Part shown: positions 12,301 to 24,200 of the stretch, one piece after another
Numbering within the stretch: position 1 is the stretch's first letter
Layout of the letters: each line of letters opens with the position of its first letter
NCBI RefSeq assembly: GCF_963675165.1
Contig: NC_087388.1
Coordinates: 3,663,047-3,727,046 of the forward strand
Source of the DNA: Halichondria panicea
Lineage: Eukaryota; Porifera; Demospongiae; Suberitida; Halichondriidae
Length of the DNA stretch: 64,000 nt
Direction of reading: 5' to 3'
Program-made: the position numbers and the translations under genes
Notes under the pieces: generated by a model
What the model was told of the DNA's origin: nothing
Seen by the model: only the letters and a program-made list of their open reading frames with translations
Databases searched by the model: none

Positions 12301-13896
12301 CAAGCAAGCTCTTTTGTTGCAAGTAAATGGCACTGTTTTTGCTCCTGTTGTGTTAGGAGGCTATAATCTTGCTTCAAGTACGGGGATAGTCCCATTCCAA
12401 AAATTTTGCGAAAAATTCTCTGACATCAATCCATTAATGATAGTAAACTTCCTTTCTCGAATGGAACTGTGTCACAAAATTACTGATAAAACCACCATAC
12501 GCATGCTTAATGATACCAATGGGGTATCCATTAATGAGTCTTCGCTTATATCTACATGTAACGCCGTTAGCAGTGACGAAGTGTACTACTTCTTTCCATC
12601 TTTAGTTCAAGCACAAGCATCTGCTAATATATGGAGAAAGAACGAGAGTTATAAATTATTCTTTGGGTGGACAATACAACCAAGCAATAGCACGGATTTC
12701 TTGCTACCAAGATTTTTTGTAACACTAATTGTTCGAATAGCTTTCGCATTCGCTTTAGCGCAAGAGCCCCATGAAGTAAATCCTACTAATCCCTCACTAG
12801 AACGTAAGTGTTCAATGTGGAAGAATGGAATCTGCTGGGGGACACGGTGGGGTATTGAAGCACTAGTTGAAATGGGTGAAGATGCCTGCTCAATGATTTT
12901 TGCAATGAGGAGCATGCACGCATCATCAAAATATATTATCATGCGCTCATCAATACTAAAGATGATTCGAGAAAGCCTGACTGAGTTTTGCCCTCATGTT
13001 CCGATAACCGAATCATTCATAGCCCCAAATGAATTGAAGCAATTTCCATTTCAGCCTAGCTCTAAAATGATAAAGTTTAGTTTACAAGAAGTTTCTCGTT
13101 CAGTTGTTAAGCACTTACCAGCAGTTGTAAGTAGAGATGGTACATCTATACTGCTTACCGACCTTCTCTCGTACGAGGTATACTCTCGTGTACCTCAATC
13201 AACTATATTGGCTCTATTTTCGTCAGATTCTACTACCAAAATTGATAGTGTATTTAAAGATGTATTATTTGCGCTAGCACACAATGATTGTGCCGAAGAG
13301 AGAGCAGTCTTAACAAGACTTAAAGAGTGGAGATCATCGAATAAAAACATAAATTACAAATCGGTGCAATCTATATTGGACACATGCAGTGTGCTAGCTG
13401 GAAGCAAAAGCCTTGTAAGTTCTAATAATTATTATCATTAATGATTGCATGTGACTGAACATTTTTCACACTTCAGGAGACAGTGAGTACTAATATATCA
13501 TCTGAAATTAAAGAACGAGCAATGACGTCTTACAATTCAATTCAAGGTAAATATTTTATGCACTAATCAAAATATAATAAGCAATGTAAAAACATTCGTT
13601 TAGGTTCTCTTGAGAAGAAGCACCTGTCCGATTTACAAAAATTACTTTGGGATGTTAGATGCAAATGGTATCACGTAGCCCTCCAACTAGGTCTCCATCC
13701 TACATCTGTGGAAGTCATACGTGAGCAAAATCGTGGCCAAATTGACAAATGTTTCACTGAAGTGCTGGTATATTGGCTGGACTATGAAGGACAGAATCCA
13801 CCAACATTAATTGACCTTGTTGAAACACTTCGGTCCAAACCAGTTGATTATCCTGGCCTTGTTAAGCCTCTTTTGCGGTTTTTTACGACTGAGTAG
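9302..13896 (+). CDS. Ankyrin-ROC/COR-Death domain protein (Roco family, DAPK1-like without kinase)
   Basis: Three coding exons (9302-13414, 13477-13546, 13604-13896) give 1491 residues. Residues 1 to about 715 are ankyrin repeats, around 18-20, with TPLHxACxxGH signatures. A Roco GTPase domain follows: P-loop GEHSAGKTT (about 735-743), switch-II-like DFAGHKEFHSSH (about 790) and VGSHAD in the G4 position (about 853). A COR-like region runs to about 1280. The last exon encodes a death domain (about 1405-1490: LSDLQKLLWDVRCKWYHVAL). DAPK1 has kinase-ANK-ROC-COR-Death; here the chain begins MSTGDTELYTACELG directly at the repeats, so the kinase is absent. An AG one base before the ATG suggests a 5'UTR intron. 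A signalling scaffold linked to cell-death pathways is inference from the domains. Confidence 0.9.
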
Positions 13897-14602
13897 TTAG
13901 CTTCAGTTGTTTGTTTTGTGACTAAACTGCATTCAACCGGAGAACCAGAAACGTTTATAGTCGGTCACTCAACTCTATTATGTATTAGCCCTAGTCTCAA
14001 TATATTTCAATGTTTTTGATTACGTACATAGATGAGTTTCAACAGTAGAGATGTTGCAACAATTGATCACATGTTCAGTTACTCACCACCATGACTGTTG
14101 ATTGAGTACCGGGGTATGTACATGAACTGGTGTGCAATGGCAATTCCACAGTGGTCCCCCTGGCCTTAATTGCTCTTGTTGCCAAGCTGAACCAGAATCA
14201 TGCAACGCCATGAACATCAAGGACACATCGAACATTCTGGGAACCACGGAACGACCAAGGGAAAGTATAAATATCATGACTGGATCTATGTATAAGTTTA
14301 TACCCACAATAATAGATGAGATCATTATTTTACAGACAACGATAATTATAGGCCCTGATAAATAATATTTTTTCTCCCATTATTCGAACAAATTAACGAT
14401 AGATGTTTCATATAACAACTGACATAAGACATAATTAGTAGCCATCACTCTTCAGCCATTTTTTGCCATGCTGAGAATGTCGTTATGCAAACCTTAATCG
14501 GGATCTTTACCAAAAAAGACATAGATGTAAACTCTCAGATCTAATGATTACTACCACATTCCCTTTGCATGTGGGTCGTATAAATTAGGAGAGAATCTAG
14601 TG
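13897..14602. other. Intergenic region before SCFD2
   Basis: About 700 bases with short overlapping open frames on both strands (14083-14365) and no splice-consistent or domain-bearing coding signal. It presumably holds the 3'UTR of the Roco gene and the SCFD2 promoter. Confidence 0.4.
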
Positions 14603-17600
14603 ATGGCGTTCTCACAACGAGATATATCTATTTCTGCTTGGAGAAAGGTTGCTGATGTCTGTAGAGATGCTGCTGTATTTGTGGATGATAATGCAGCGGA
14701 GCTGTTACATTGGGCTGGGGGACTGGAGTTGTTAGACGGATGTACAGGAATGTACAGTATCTACAAGGAACTCAATTCTATAGCGAAAGACTTCATTGCT
14801 ACTGTGAGCAAATCTAAACGTCATACAGCAGACGTGTTTAAACGTATTTATCCTGTTATGTGAAAATAATTCTTCGATACAGGCACCTTACTCCTGTGTA
14901 GTGTTTGTGGTGACGTCGTTCCTGACTGGGGAGTGCAGCACCAGGATAAACCAGCTCCTCGCTGACCTTCAACCGCTTCACTGTCATGTCTTCACTACCC
15001 ACTCTCAACACCTCCACGACCAGTGGACACCCATGCCTGGTGGGGGTGTAGACGGCACTTACTCACACTTTGGAGAGTTCCAGGCTCTACTCAGAAAGTG
15101 GATCAACAGAGAGGCAAGAATTTTAGAATTGTTGCGACAAATTATTTACAGTTTTCCAATGTGCAGTCATGCATCTGACATGAAATCAGACTATTTCTTG
15201 TGTTTAATTATACCATTTATTTTTGCTCGGTGTTGGTAGAATTGAGTTGTAGAATTGAGTTGCTGTAATCCCCATTCTTTAATTTTGCTCCGGGTTCCAT
15301 AGGCAGGTGTACGTGTGTCAGTGAGTCATCTTCCTCTATCTGTTGTGGAAGTGTGTCCCGGACTGTTGATTACACCTTCCAACTCCAGCCTCTTCCCCTT
15401 ACTGCCCTCAGCTATTGAGGAAATTATGGCCCGATGCATTCAGGAGGTGAGAATGCACCACAATTCCCAATCTTTTGCTGCTACATGTACATTGATTTTG
15501 TGTAATATCCTACTCTTTTATGCTTTTAATTATTGTACTGCAGGGTGATATGAATTGTTCTCTAGAGCATCTGGGACAGGTTGATTTTGATATGCTGACA
15601 CGTCCCTTCAAAATGGAGTTAAAGGTACAGTACATGGATACTGTGCGTGTATGGTACAGGTACATGTACGCTATTAGCCTATGCACATGTACAGTAGTGT
15701 ACATGTTTAACCGTAGGTTACGTTTTTTGCTAACCAAAATGTTCTTCAACGGTACAGAGTCTTGCTGAGTCTCTAAACAGTCTGTTTGATGGCATGAATA
15801 CTAGGGAGGAGCTGTTCTCATTGGGATACACGTCTAGATTGGTTGCCAGTCAACTAGCAGCACTTCCACAGGCCAAAGCTAGGAGAAAGGTGTTTGTTTT
15901 TATGTACGTAGCATAATTATAAGCATATAAACATTACAAACATAATGTTATCCTATCATCTCGGCTTGACAACTGTGCCTGAGAATATATTTTTTAGACT
16001 GATGTATCGATTGTCTCTCTTTCAGGTTGCTACCCAGCGTTGCTCTCTTCTCCTAGTGGATCGAACCCTAGATCTTTTTGGACCCACCACTCACCAATCA
16101 GACACTCTGGTAGACCGGATACTCAAGACACTGTTTCGACCTTCTCACACCAGTAGCGATGTCTGTGTGGACATGTCTCCAGTGGTAGGTTGTGAGGGCG
16201 TGAAAGGTGTGGCAAGAGGGAGTCTGGCACAACCGAATGACGATAGAGCTCAACAGCTATTGAAAAGTCTAGTCCACAGCAGGCAGAAAGTGAGATACTA
16301 AATCACCTGAACCCCAATTCCTAACCAATTGTGTTACCGTCGAATGTGCACTTGCCCACGTATATCAAAGTCAGAGAGCTGTGGCAGCAGCCAAAAACTG
16401 CTGCTGTGCAAGAGTTTGGAGTAGACTCAACAATAAACGCCCATCTCGTTTAAACGCCCGGGCGTTTAATCAAGTAAATACGGTACTTTCTTACCATTTC
16501 TGGGTACATAACATGCGTTTGCCACACAAGATAGTGGATGTGGCAACGGTTACTAACATTTTTTGTCTTATGCATAAGTAAGACACACTCGTACATGCAG
16601 ACCAACACTTGTTTGCATACACACAGGAATCACTAATGGAAGTGTCTCGTTGTCTGTTGGATTCTCTTTCCCAAGAAGGGCTCTCAGTAAAACTCACTGG
16701 CAAGCTTGCTCGACCTTCAGCTGTTCAACTCAAGGCTTTCTTGCATCAGTTCAGGTGCAGTGCATCATGGCATGAATAATTATAGATGAAATACTAGCCG
16801 TAGCAATAGAGATCCAGTAACCATACACACTGACTGTGTGACTGTGACTAGTTTGTTTGTTGAGCTTTAATTGAGCAAACACATGTGCGTACTGTATTCA
16901 AATGGTGGTCCTGGTAGTGCTCTCAGTCTATTTGCGTCCAGGTAAAACTTCGTTTTGCCAGCAGGCTGTGCTCAGAGATCAATAATTCCTTTTTCCTATA
17001 CGTTTCTCTTACCAGATGTCATACATGTACGTGCAATCTAGCGAGTAGAATGCCACAAATTTGTGAAATACACAAGTTGTTTCGTACTGTAGTTAAGGTG
17101 GCTTTTCGAATGGTTAACAATGGAACTAAAGCAAATTTGTCGGCTAAGGTCTATAAAACAGTTAGTGATGATGCAATCTCCTGATTGTGTGTGCAGGGAG
17201 CAACCTGGTGCATACGAGTCACAAAGGGGGGTGCTGCAGTTAGCATGTGCTGTGGTACAGGCTCTTGAAGCTCCATCCAGCCAAGATTGGGACAAAATGG
17301 CCAGTATAGAGAAGGTCAGTGAACACCCTGTCCACACGCTTGAGTTGTTTGCTCGCCATAATGATTGTACAAACTTTTCCGTGTTATACCTACATGTACT
17401 TGTACAAACTGAACAGATCCTATATGTACATATGTGTTATTTGGTTATACAGGTGCTAGTATCATGTGCTAGTGACCCTAGTTTACCCAGTGTCATTTCT
17501 CAAGTTACTGATCTGGTCAAGAGCCAAGGATCACCCAAAGCTGACCTGCTGCCTCTCAGTGCTTTGCTAGCAGTTTGTGTTGCTATGTTCTCACTGCTGG

Positions 17601-20401
17601 GTGACACTTGTGTGGAAAATCAAAGGGATTTTGACCAAATGAAGGTAAATTACTAACAGGTTATTTACACTCCTCACACATCTGTCAGTGTATAGTAGTG
17701 CTCTCCTTAGCATTACACGTAGTGTGCTGCTGTGAATTTTGGCCTGAAATAGTACGTAGTTCATTTACGCAGTCCTGCATTTACGTGTTATAATGATCTA
17801 TTATTGCACAATTAATTGTTTGCCCATAGGAGAGTGTTACAGAGCTGGTACTGCAATGGAGAGACTCTGACACAGAGTTCATAACCACAACGCTCGGGAT
17901 AGGTATAATTATGTGACTGCACATTGTTATTTATTATATTTACATGTATTTATTATGCTTGCTCAGACGGTTCTATTTTAATCTCTTGTACACCTGTAAG
18001 GCAGAACACTCCCTGCAAGTCATTTCCGAGTGTATTTATCCTATCTCCTTGCGTACAATTTCTTTACTCAAATCTTTAGTATACCCATACGCAAGCAATT
18101 CTGAACTCTCTGTTGAGCCTAATGTAGTAATGAATTTTATTTCAGACCGATCAGCTTCTCGCTTGAAGGTTCAAGGTAAATTGAGCTCTATCTTCAAAAT
18201 TATGGAGGGAATAGGAGAGTGCAGGAATGAGCTGAATCAGTTCAAGTAGGCTGAAATACCACTGTCACAGCACTTTGTATGTATGTAATTGCCATGCAAT
18301 CTGTGCATGCACAACCCAATAGCAAATTATGCTGCATCCGTACATGAAGTCAATACGTTCTATTTGCCTTTTCCAGGCATATACACAGGACACGAGGGCA
18401 TACTCCCTACACACCAGTTCTCACTCAGCTAGCAGATGCACTGTTCAATCCTGCTCATCCTGAGTTGTCTGATGTTGATTTCCATTCACAGGGCTCAATG
18501 AGCAACATCATTAAGTCCAGTTTCAGGTGACATAATTATAACTACAGCACCACATTCTGTGCTAATGGTGTGTTGTCCAGGTATTGATCTGCTGTTCCTC
18601 TGTAGTTTGTTTATGAGCTCTGCTCGACCACACCCCACTCATCAGCCAACCTTACTAATCTTTGTGGTGGGCGGTATTACATCTTCGGAGGCAAAGAGCA
18701 TTCAGGAGAGTGTCTTAAGTCACAAAGGTCGTGTCAAGGTGCGTACAAAGAGGAAATAATTATAGGTGCACAATATTTATATAATTATGCGCCTTGGTTA
18801 CGTAGTGTTTATTGGGGTGTTCATTTCCTAATTGTACAGTGGTTTGCAGAACAGTTGTCATACTCAGATAGGCAGTAGGCAGGCGGTGGCTCTTAAGTGT
18901 GTTGTGGTTTTATGGTCTTTTCACACTATAGACCTTTACTCATGATCAATCATGACAGCAACTTTAAAAGAGTTTTTCCCCATGAACTGTATGTTGAGCT
19001 GTACAACCTTTAATGAATATGTATACCTTCCCACAAGAAAAGTACTGAAAAGTAGTTTCCCATGATGATTCATGAGTCTATACATGTACAAGTAAACAGA
19101 TGTACTAGACCTTTTTACTCATGAATCATCATGGAATGACCTTTTGTAAAGTTGCTGTCAAGAGCTAAACTGCCCATCACTTTTAATAATCCTCTGAATA
19201 TGGTGCAGCAGGAGCAGCACTGAAGAGAGTATAGTACAATTCAAATTTACTAAACACGCAGCGTTGATTAAATTTTACTAATTTTCAGTACTTTTTTTGT
19301 GGGAAGATATACAACATAATTATTCAGAAGATTAATTAAAGGTTGTACAGCTTAACATATACATGTAGTTCATGGGAAAAAACTCTTTTAAAGTTGCTGT
19401 CATGATTGATCATGAGTAAAAGGTCTATACCGTATAGCGGGTATATTTCGAGGGTATAAATGTTTGCGGTTTTCGCGGATTAAGCCTGTACCGCGAAAAT
19501 TTATACCCACGAAAATTTATGAATAGTAGGCGTGTTCAGTATTATAGATTCGAGGCTAACGGTGTGGAGGTAAGTTTCATGTTGATGTGCGCATGCGCCA
19601 AAAGGCTGGGAACTCAGACCACGAAAATAAAATCCGCGAAATCCTTTGTAATGGTCCATCCGCGAAAATTTATACCCTCGAAATATACCCGCTATACGGT
19701 AGTGTGAAAAGACCACAAAACCACAACACACTTAAGAGCCACCGCCTACTGCCTATCTGAGTATGACAACTGTTCTGCAAACCACTGTATATACATGTAC
19801 CGTATTTACTTGATTAAACGCCCTCCTTGAATAAATGCCCATCTCGTTTAAACGCCCAGAGTAAAAGCTCTGTCTTTGTCAATAAACGCCCATCTTAAAT
19901 AATTGCTTATGTATGGGGCGTGGCACTGTGGGTGGAGCTGAAATAGCACGTGGAAACGTGGCAGCATAGAATAAAAATACTTTTTTATGATGCATCGATG
20001 GCAAAGAGAGAGATACCGACACAGAGGGCACTCCTATTACTTAAATTTAAGCTGACTGAGAAATAGATTTAAGCTGAGACAGCAGCCCAAGATCTAGAAG
20101 AGCACAATAACAGCTGCTGTGCAAGAGTTTTGGAGGAGACATAACAATAAACGCCCTCCTCATTTAAACGCCCCCTCTAAAGCGCAAGTGATCTAAAATA
20201 AACGCCTGGGCGTTTAATCAAGTAAATAAAGTAAATACAGTATATGAATTGTGGCAGATTTTGGTATACCGGCACTTGCTATAATAATAACAAAATCGTG
20301 ATGCTCTTTTCATTTTCTAGGTGCTGGTGGGAAGTACAAGACTGGTTTCGCCATTAGACATTATCAGGACTGTCTTCAGTGATAGGACAATACAGCAGTG
20401 A
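14603..20401 (+). CDS. SCFD2: Sec1 family domain-containing protein 2
   Basis: Fourteen exons (14603-14803, 14883-15113, 15303-15446, 15544-15624, 15758-15889, 16026-16289, 16627-16754, 17197-17314, 17453-17644, 17830-17902, 18146-18245, 18377-18526, 18606-18738, 20321-20401) join to 675 residues, close to the human length of about 684. Diagnostic segments are VFVVTSFLTGECSTRINQLL, SLLLVDRTLDLFGPTTHQSD (the SM-protein VDRTLDL motif), SARPHPTHQP and IFVVGGITSSEAKSI. SM/Sec1 proteins bind syntaxin SNAREs in membrane trafficking; SCFD2 itself is poorly characterised. The ATG at 14603 follows a GTG in frame. Intron 2 appears to use a GC donor. Intron 13 (about 1.6 kb) is filled by two MITEs. Confidence 0.93.
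16380..16487. repeat. Truncated AAACGCCC-family MITE in SCFD2 intron 6
   Basis: The segment ends GGCGTTTAATCAAGTAAATA followed by CGGTA, matching the right half of the element at 19800-20240 (shared AATAAACGCCCATCTCGTTT). The left terminus is missing. Confidence 0.6.
18838..19787. mobile_element. Long palindromic TA-flanked element (Tc1/mariner-type termini)
   Basis: The outer arms CAGTGGTTTGCAGAACAGTT (from 18838) and its complement ending at about 19787 match for about 90 bp apart from a 4-bp indel. The match continues inward through ACTCATGATCAATCATGACA and AAGGTTGTACAGCT-type segments, so most of the element is one large palindrome. TA flanks both ends. No transposase ORF. It sits in SCFD2 intron 13 and contains a second, younger MITE at 19430-19699. 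Confidence 0.8.
19430..19699. mobile_element. R2 MITE (CCGTATAGCGGG termini), nested
   Basis: Termini CCGTATAGCGGGTATATTTC and GAAATATACCCGCTATACGG are inverted repeats. The flanking TA (428-429 and 700-701) duplicates the TA of the palindrome's GGTCTATAGTGTG sequence, still intact on the opposite arm near 18930. The insertion is therefore younger than the host element. Related copies lie at 22270, 29622, 34176, 43975, 49577 and 53887. Confidence 0.88.
19800..20240. mobile_element. AAACGCCC-family MITE
   Basis: Inverted ends CCGTATTTACTTGATTAAAC and TTTAATCAAGTAAATA (repeated, then CAG) flank 441 bp of non-coding sequence with several AATAAACGCCC units in both orientations. TA flanks the termini (798-799 and 241-242). 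It lies only about a dozen bases from the palindromic element on its left. Confidence 0.75.
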
Positions 20402-20556
20402 ACTTTGCAATTAGCTATATCTAATCACATGTCACGTTTACATGCATATATAATTATAGCCTCGATTCCAGACCGCTGGGAACGGGAAAAGCATATATTT
20501 TTCCTCTTCCCATCAGCCTGGTATCATAGACAGTGAGGCATTAATTGTACCAGAAT

Positions 20557-21069
20557 TTAATCTTTTAACATCTCTGAAGTGATATCAAAATCAAACGAAA
20601 ATGAACTTTGGTGATCAATTGAGTCACCTCCTACGGTGGCTTTCAAAGCAGGTGATTTCTTGAAGTATCTCCATCCTGTGTCTGTGTTTTGTTTCTTCAT
20701 AGTGGCCATCCCAGGTTGAGGACACATCACTGGGTGGCTCTTCAATTTTGACCTGTAATCTCCAAACAAGCTTCTCATGAGCTGACGTTTCCTCGGTAAA
20801 GGTGTTTTGGCTGAAATCAAACTTTTGTAGTTTTTTTCGTAACTTGTCTTCATCTGTTTAATATCCCCGGCCCCATGACTGCTCTGTATACCTATTTGGA
20901 GTTGATTCAAGCACCAGGCTAGCTCGTCTTCAAATGTTGACACTTTGTGAACATCCCCGGCTGCTTCACAAGATAAACTGGATGAATCAGGAACAGTTAT
21001 ATGGCCATTGCTTGCCTGACTTTTCGCCTTCTTTTTTCTGTTTTTGGAGGAACTCATTTTTCTATCCAC
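20557..21069 (-). CDS. UPF0488 family protein (C8orf33 homologue)
   Basis: A single-exon frame of 170 residues. The N-terminus is Lys-rich (KNRKKKAKSQ, about residues 9-18) and the conserved core reads FEDELAWCLNQLQIG (about 46-60) and TPLPRKRQLMRSLFGDYRSK (about 92-111), with FSFDFDI near the C-terminus. These are the signatures I recall for UPF0488/C8orf33, a small vertebrate nuclear protein of little-known function. A second in-frame Met lies four residues in. The ATG is 186 bp from the start of the divergent cysteine-synthase-like gene, so the two probably share a promoter region. Confidence 0.82.
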   Translation of the reverse strand: MDRKMSSSKNRKKKAKSQASNGHITVPDSSSLSCEAAGDVHKVSTFEDELAWCLNQLQIGIQSSHGAGDIKQMKTSYEKNYKSLISAKTPLPRKRQLMRSLFGDYRSKLKSHPVMCPQPGMATMKKQNTDTGWRYFKKSPALKATVGGDSIDHQSSFSFDFDITSEMLKD

Positions 21070-21097
21070 ATGGTTGTGGGCGGGGAGCCAGCCATGT

Positions 21098-21172
21098 AGT
21101 CTAGGTCAATGTTAGCCTCGAGACCACGGCGATTATACGTATTTTAATCGGCGTGGTCTCGAGGCTAGGTCA
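21098..21172. promoter_or_regulatory. Perfect-arm hairpin inside a divergent promoter
   Basis: TTAGCCTCGAGACCACG and its near-exact complement CGTGGTCTCGAGGCTA lie either side of a short AT-rich loop (GATTATACGTATTTTAATC, itself partly palindromic). The hairpin sits in the 186-bp gap between two divergent start codons. It may be a tiny MITE footprint or a regulatory cruciform; the regulatory role is inference. Confidence 0.5.
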
Positions 21173-21255
21173 ATTATCTATTTTCGCGGGCCATACTTTG
21201 AAGTGTTTATCAAGTACGCCCGCGAGACTAACAGTGGTTGTTAATTAAGTTAAAT

Positions 21256-24200
21256 ATGCTGAGAAGAATAGTTTTGAGGAAGTTCTTCCCTGCTGCTTTA
21301 TGGCAAAGAGGACAAAGGCATCTTCAGGTATTATTATTTATAGTGTAAAGTTCTTTTGCAATGGTTAAGCACACCCACAGTTATGTACCGTACCGTATAG
21401 CAGGTAATTCCCGGGAGTCAAACATTCGTGGTTAACTATTATTTTAGTCAGTTCGTGGATTTATACAATTTCGTGTGGTGCTTGCTTGCACTCAGGCAAA
21501 GTTGGTCAATGATCGCTTCATTAGTGCTAAGGGTTGCCCCCTAAAAAGGACCTAGTCTCGCGAGCAGCCGTCAAAGGACCTTCCCCCTTCGACTGCTGCT
21601 TGCGAGACTACCGCTATACGTACATAACCTGTGACTGAAAATAAAGGAACCAGTCCACGTACATGTACATGACAATTGTATAGATCTTGCTACAGCATGC
21701 AGTGCAGTGTCATGAAGTCTGGATATCATATACAATAATTATGCGAGGACCTTTAATATGGTGTATCCCATTTTCATTTTTAGACGCTGCCCATGATTGA
21801 GGGATTCAGAGGCGTCGTTGGAAAGTGAGTGTGTTCCTCGATCCTTACTAGGCCACTCCAATTAAGTGATAATCTGGGTTTCTGGTTCACCGCCCGCAGC
21901 AATTTTATTCATGACTGGTGGCATTATTCTATTGCGCAATGGTCCACTTGGCACAACATATATAGCAAGTATTTAAAAGATATTCATTTTCAGAACACAA
22001 TAGACTCTCGCTATTCCGGCTCTCTGAAGTATGGCCACCTCGATATACCGGTCATTTGGTTTGGCACAGATTGCTAATTAGATATTTACTACACAAAATT
22101 CGCAGAATGATTCTCATTATCCTCATTATCCTCGAGACAGAACCGTCATTAGATTCGAAGTAGGGTCGTTTTTAAACCGCGGCTATTTTCTGAAACTCCG
22201 ACCAAGCTGCACTGTCCCAAGGGTGACCGGATTAACGACAGTCTACTGTACATATAATGACGAATAGACCGTATAGAGGGTGATTTTCGTGGGGCAAAAT
22301 ATTTGTGGTTTTCGTGGTTGAAGGTCTGACCACGAATATTTTACCCACGAATGAAGCGACCTTGCCTACCTTTACCTCCAGTGCTAGCTCCAACCACGAA
22401 AATATTACCCACGAAATGTCTCAATATTGCTGAACCACAAATATTTTGTCCCCCGAAAATTACCTGCTATACGGTAGACAGTGGTGAGAAGCCCTCCTCA
22501 CAAATCCTGATAAGAAAGTCTCTTGGAGTGTTCTTATAATTGTAGTTACAATAATTACATACATGTATGTATACCCTACCCTCGCAAAAATACACCCATC
22601 CCTTACTGTTGTATGAACTTCTTGCGCAAGGGTTATTATTTTATGGTAGAAAATACGCCTACTGAAAATTGAACCTACTTTTACCAAGCTTTTTTCTAGC
22701 CAGCAGGCCACCTTTTCATTCTGGGAACTAAAGGTCAGCGGTCAATTTCACATGACAGAATTATGAACTTTGTATGAGGTCACCCCTTTTAGGCACTGCA
22801 CGGTTTCTCTGGAGAGGCGCAGTAGCTATACTTTGCAGCAGCAGTACAACATAAAGGGGCTATTTTATCACAAGAATTAGGGCGCGACAAACAGTCACAC
22901 TTGCAAATTTACTGCACAAAACATAAGCTCACGTAATGATTCATTAGTGACCTTTTGACCCTGTCCAACCTCCTCTGATCTTGAGTGGGCAGATCAAAGG
23001 AAACACTGTGCCAATATCTGCCATATGGCACAGGTCAAGCCTTGAACTGTGCCACTATCTAGATACTGGCATAGTATGGCTGAAGTTACCTAAAGCCCAC
23101 CCTCCACCCAGTAACCTGAAACGGTCCCTTTTATAGTATAATACTAGATTCAGTGTTAGGCAGAAAACGTTTTTCATGCGTCTGGAGCATTCCACAGCCA
23201 CCACAAGTAGTTGAAACTAGTTGTCCTATAAAAGGAGTGATGTGTACACCGAAAGGAATGCACTACTGAGCCAATATATCCCATGTGGCACTCGTGCATG
23301 TGTCACAACTATAACATAGACCATGAAAATGAGCCTCGATAAATTGAACCACTGGTATTAATATTGGTCGATGTGTTTTCGCAAAAATACACCCTGTCCT
23401 ACCCTCAAGCCTAAAGTTCTGTTGCAGAAAAGGGTGGACGTATTTTCGCAAGAGTACGGTACTTAATGAGTCTGCAGTCAAACGTGTAGATCTACGTACT
23501 AGTCAGAATCACATGCAATTGCAAAGATTATTAGTATAATAATTATTATGGCCGTGCACATCATTTGAATGCTCACGTTCAATTGGAAGCACCCCTCTGA
23601 TCAAGCTGAACAAGCTGAGTGAGAGTACTGGGTGCACCATTGCTGTGAAGGCAGAGTTCATGAACCCTGGAGGCTCAGTGAAAGACAGAGCTGCCCAGTA
23701 CCTCATCAAGGATGCATTAGAAAAAGGTCAGTCTAAATGAGGTGATTGTGCAGGGGTCAGTTCGTATGATATGAGAGATTGTGTAGTTGACTAATGTCAA
23801 CAGTGCTAGTGGGTATAATGTTTCCAGCTATTGCTATATCAAACAGGTGCACTCAGTCCTGGGGGCACAGTGGTGGAGGGAACAGCTGGTAACACAGGAA
23901 TTGGTTTGGCTCACATCTGCAATGCCCTCGGCTACAAGTGTGTCATCTTTATGCCTGACACACAGTCCAAGGTACTATCAAGTGTATCGTCCTCGAAAGG
24001 GAGATGGCATGCAACTCAGAATTTATTATTATTATTACTATTTTTATGCCTCGGTGCGCATGCGCAAGCGAGGTATACGATAGTGTGTTTGTGTCTGTGT
24101 GTGTGTGTGTGTGTAGACTGTTTCAGCTGCTCAAGGATCAATGAAGTGCAAGTAAGAGCTTCTATAGGCTTCTAGTCATGTTTTCTTGGCTTGGTATTTG

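Noticed and set aside
12649-12942. Minus-strand frames across 10800-12950
   Set aside because: They are shadows of the long Roco exon, whose domain content fixes the plus-strand frame.
14083-14365. Overlapping frames on both strands between the Roco gene and SCFD2
   Set aside because: Short, overlapping, no family similarity and no consistent splice signals.
23787-24083. Plus-strand frame of 98 residues over exon 4 of the cysteine-synthase-like gene
   Set aside because: It is in the wrong frame for the PLP-enzyme motifs and runs into the R1 repeat.
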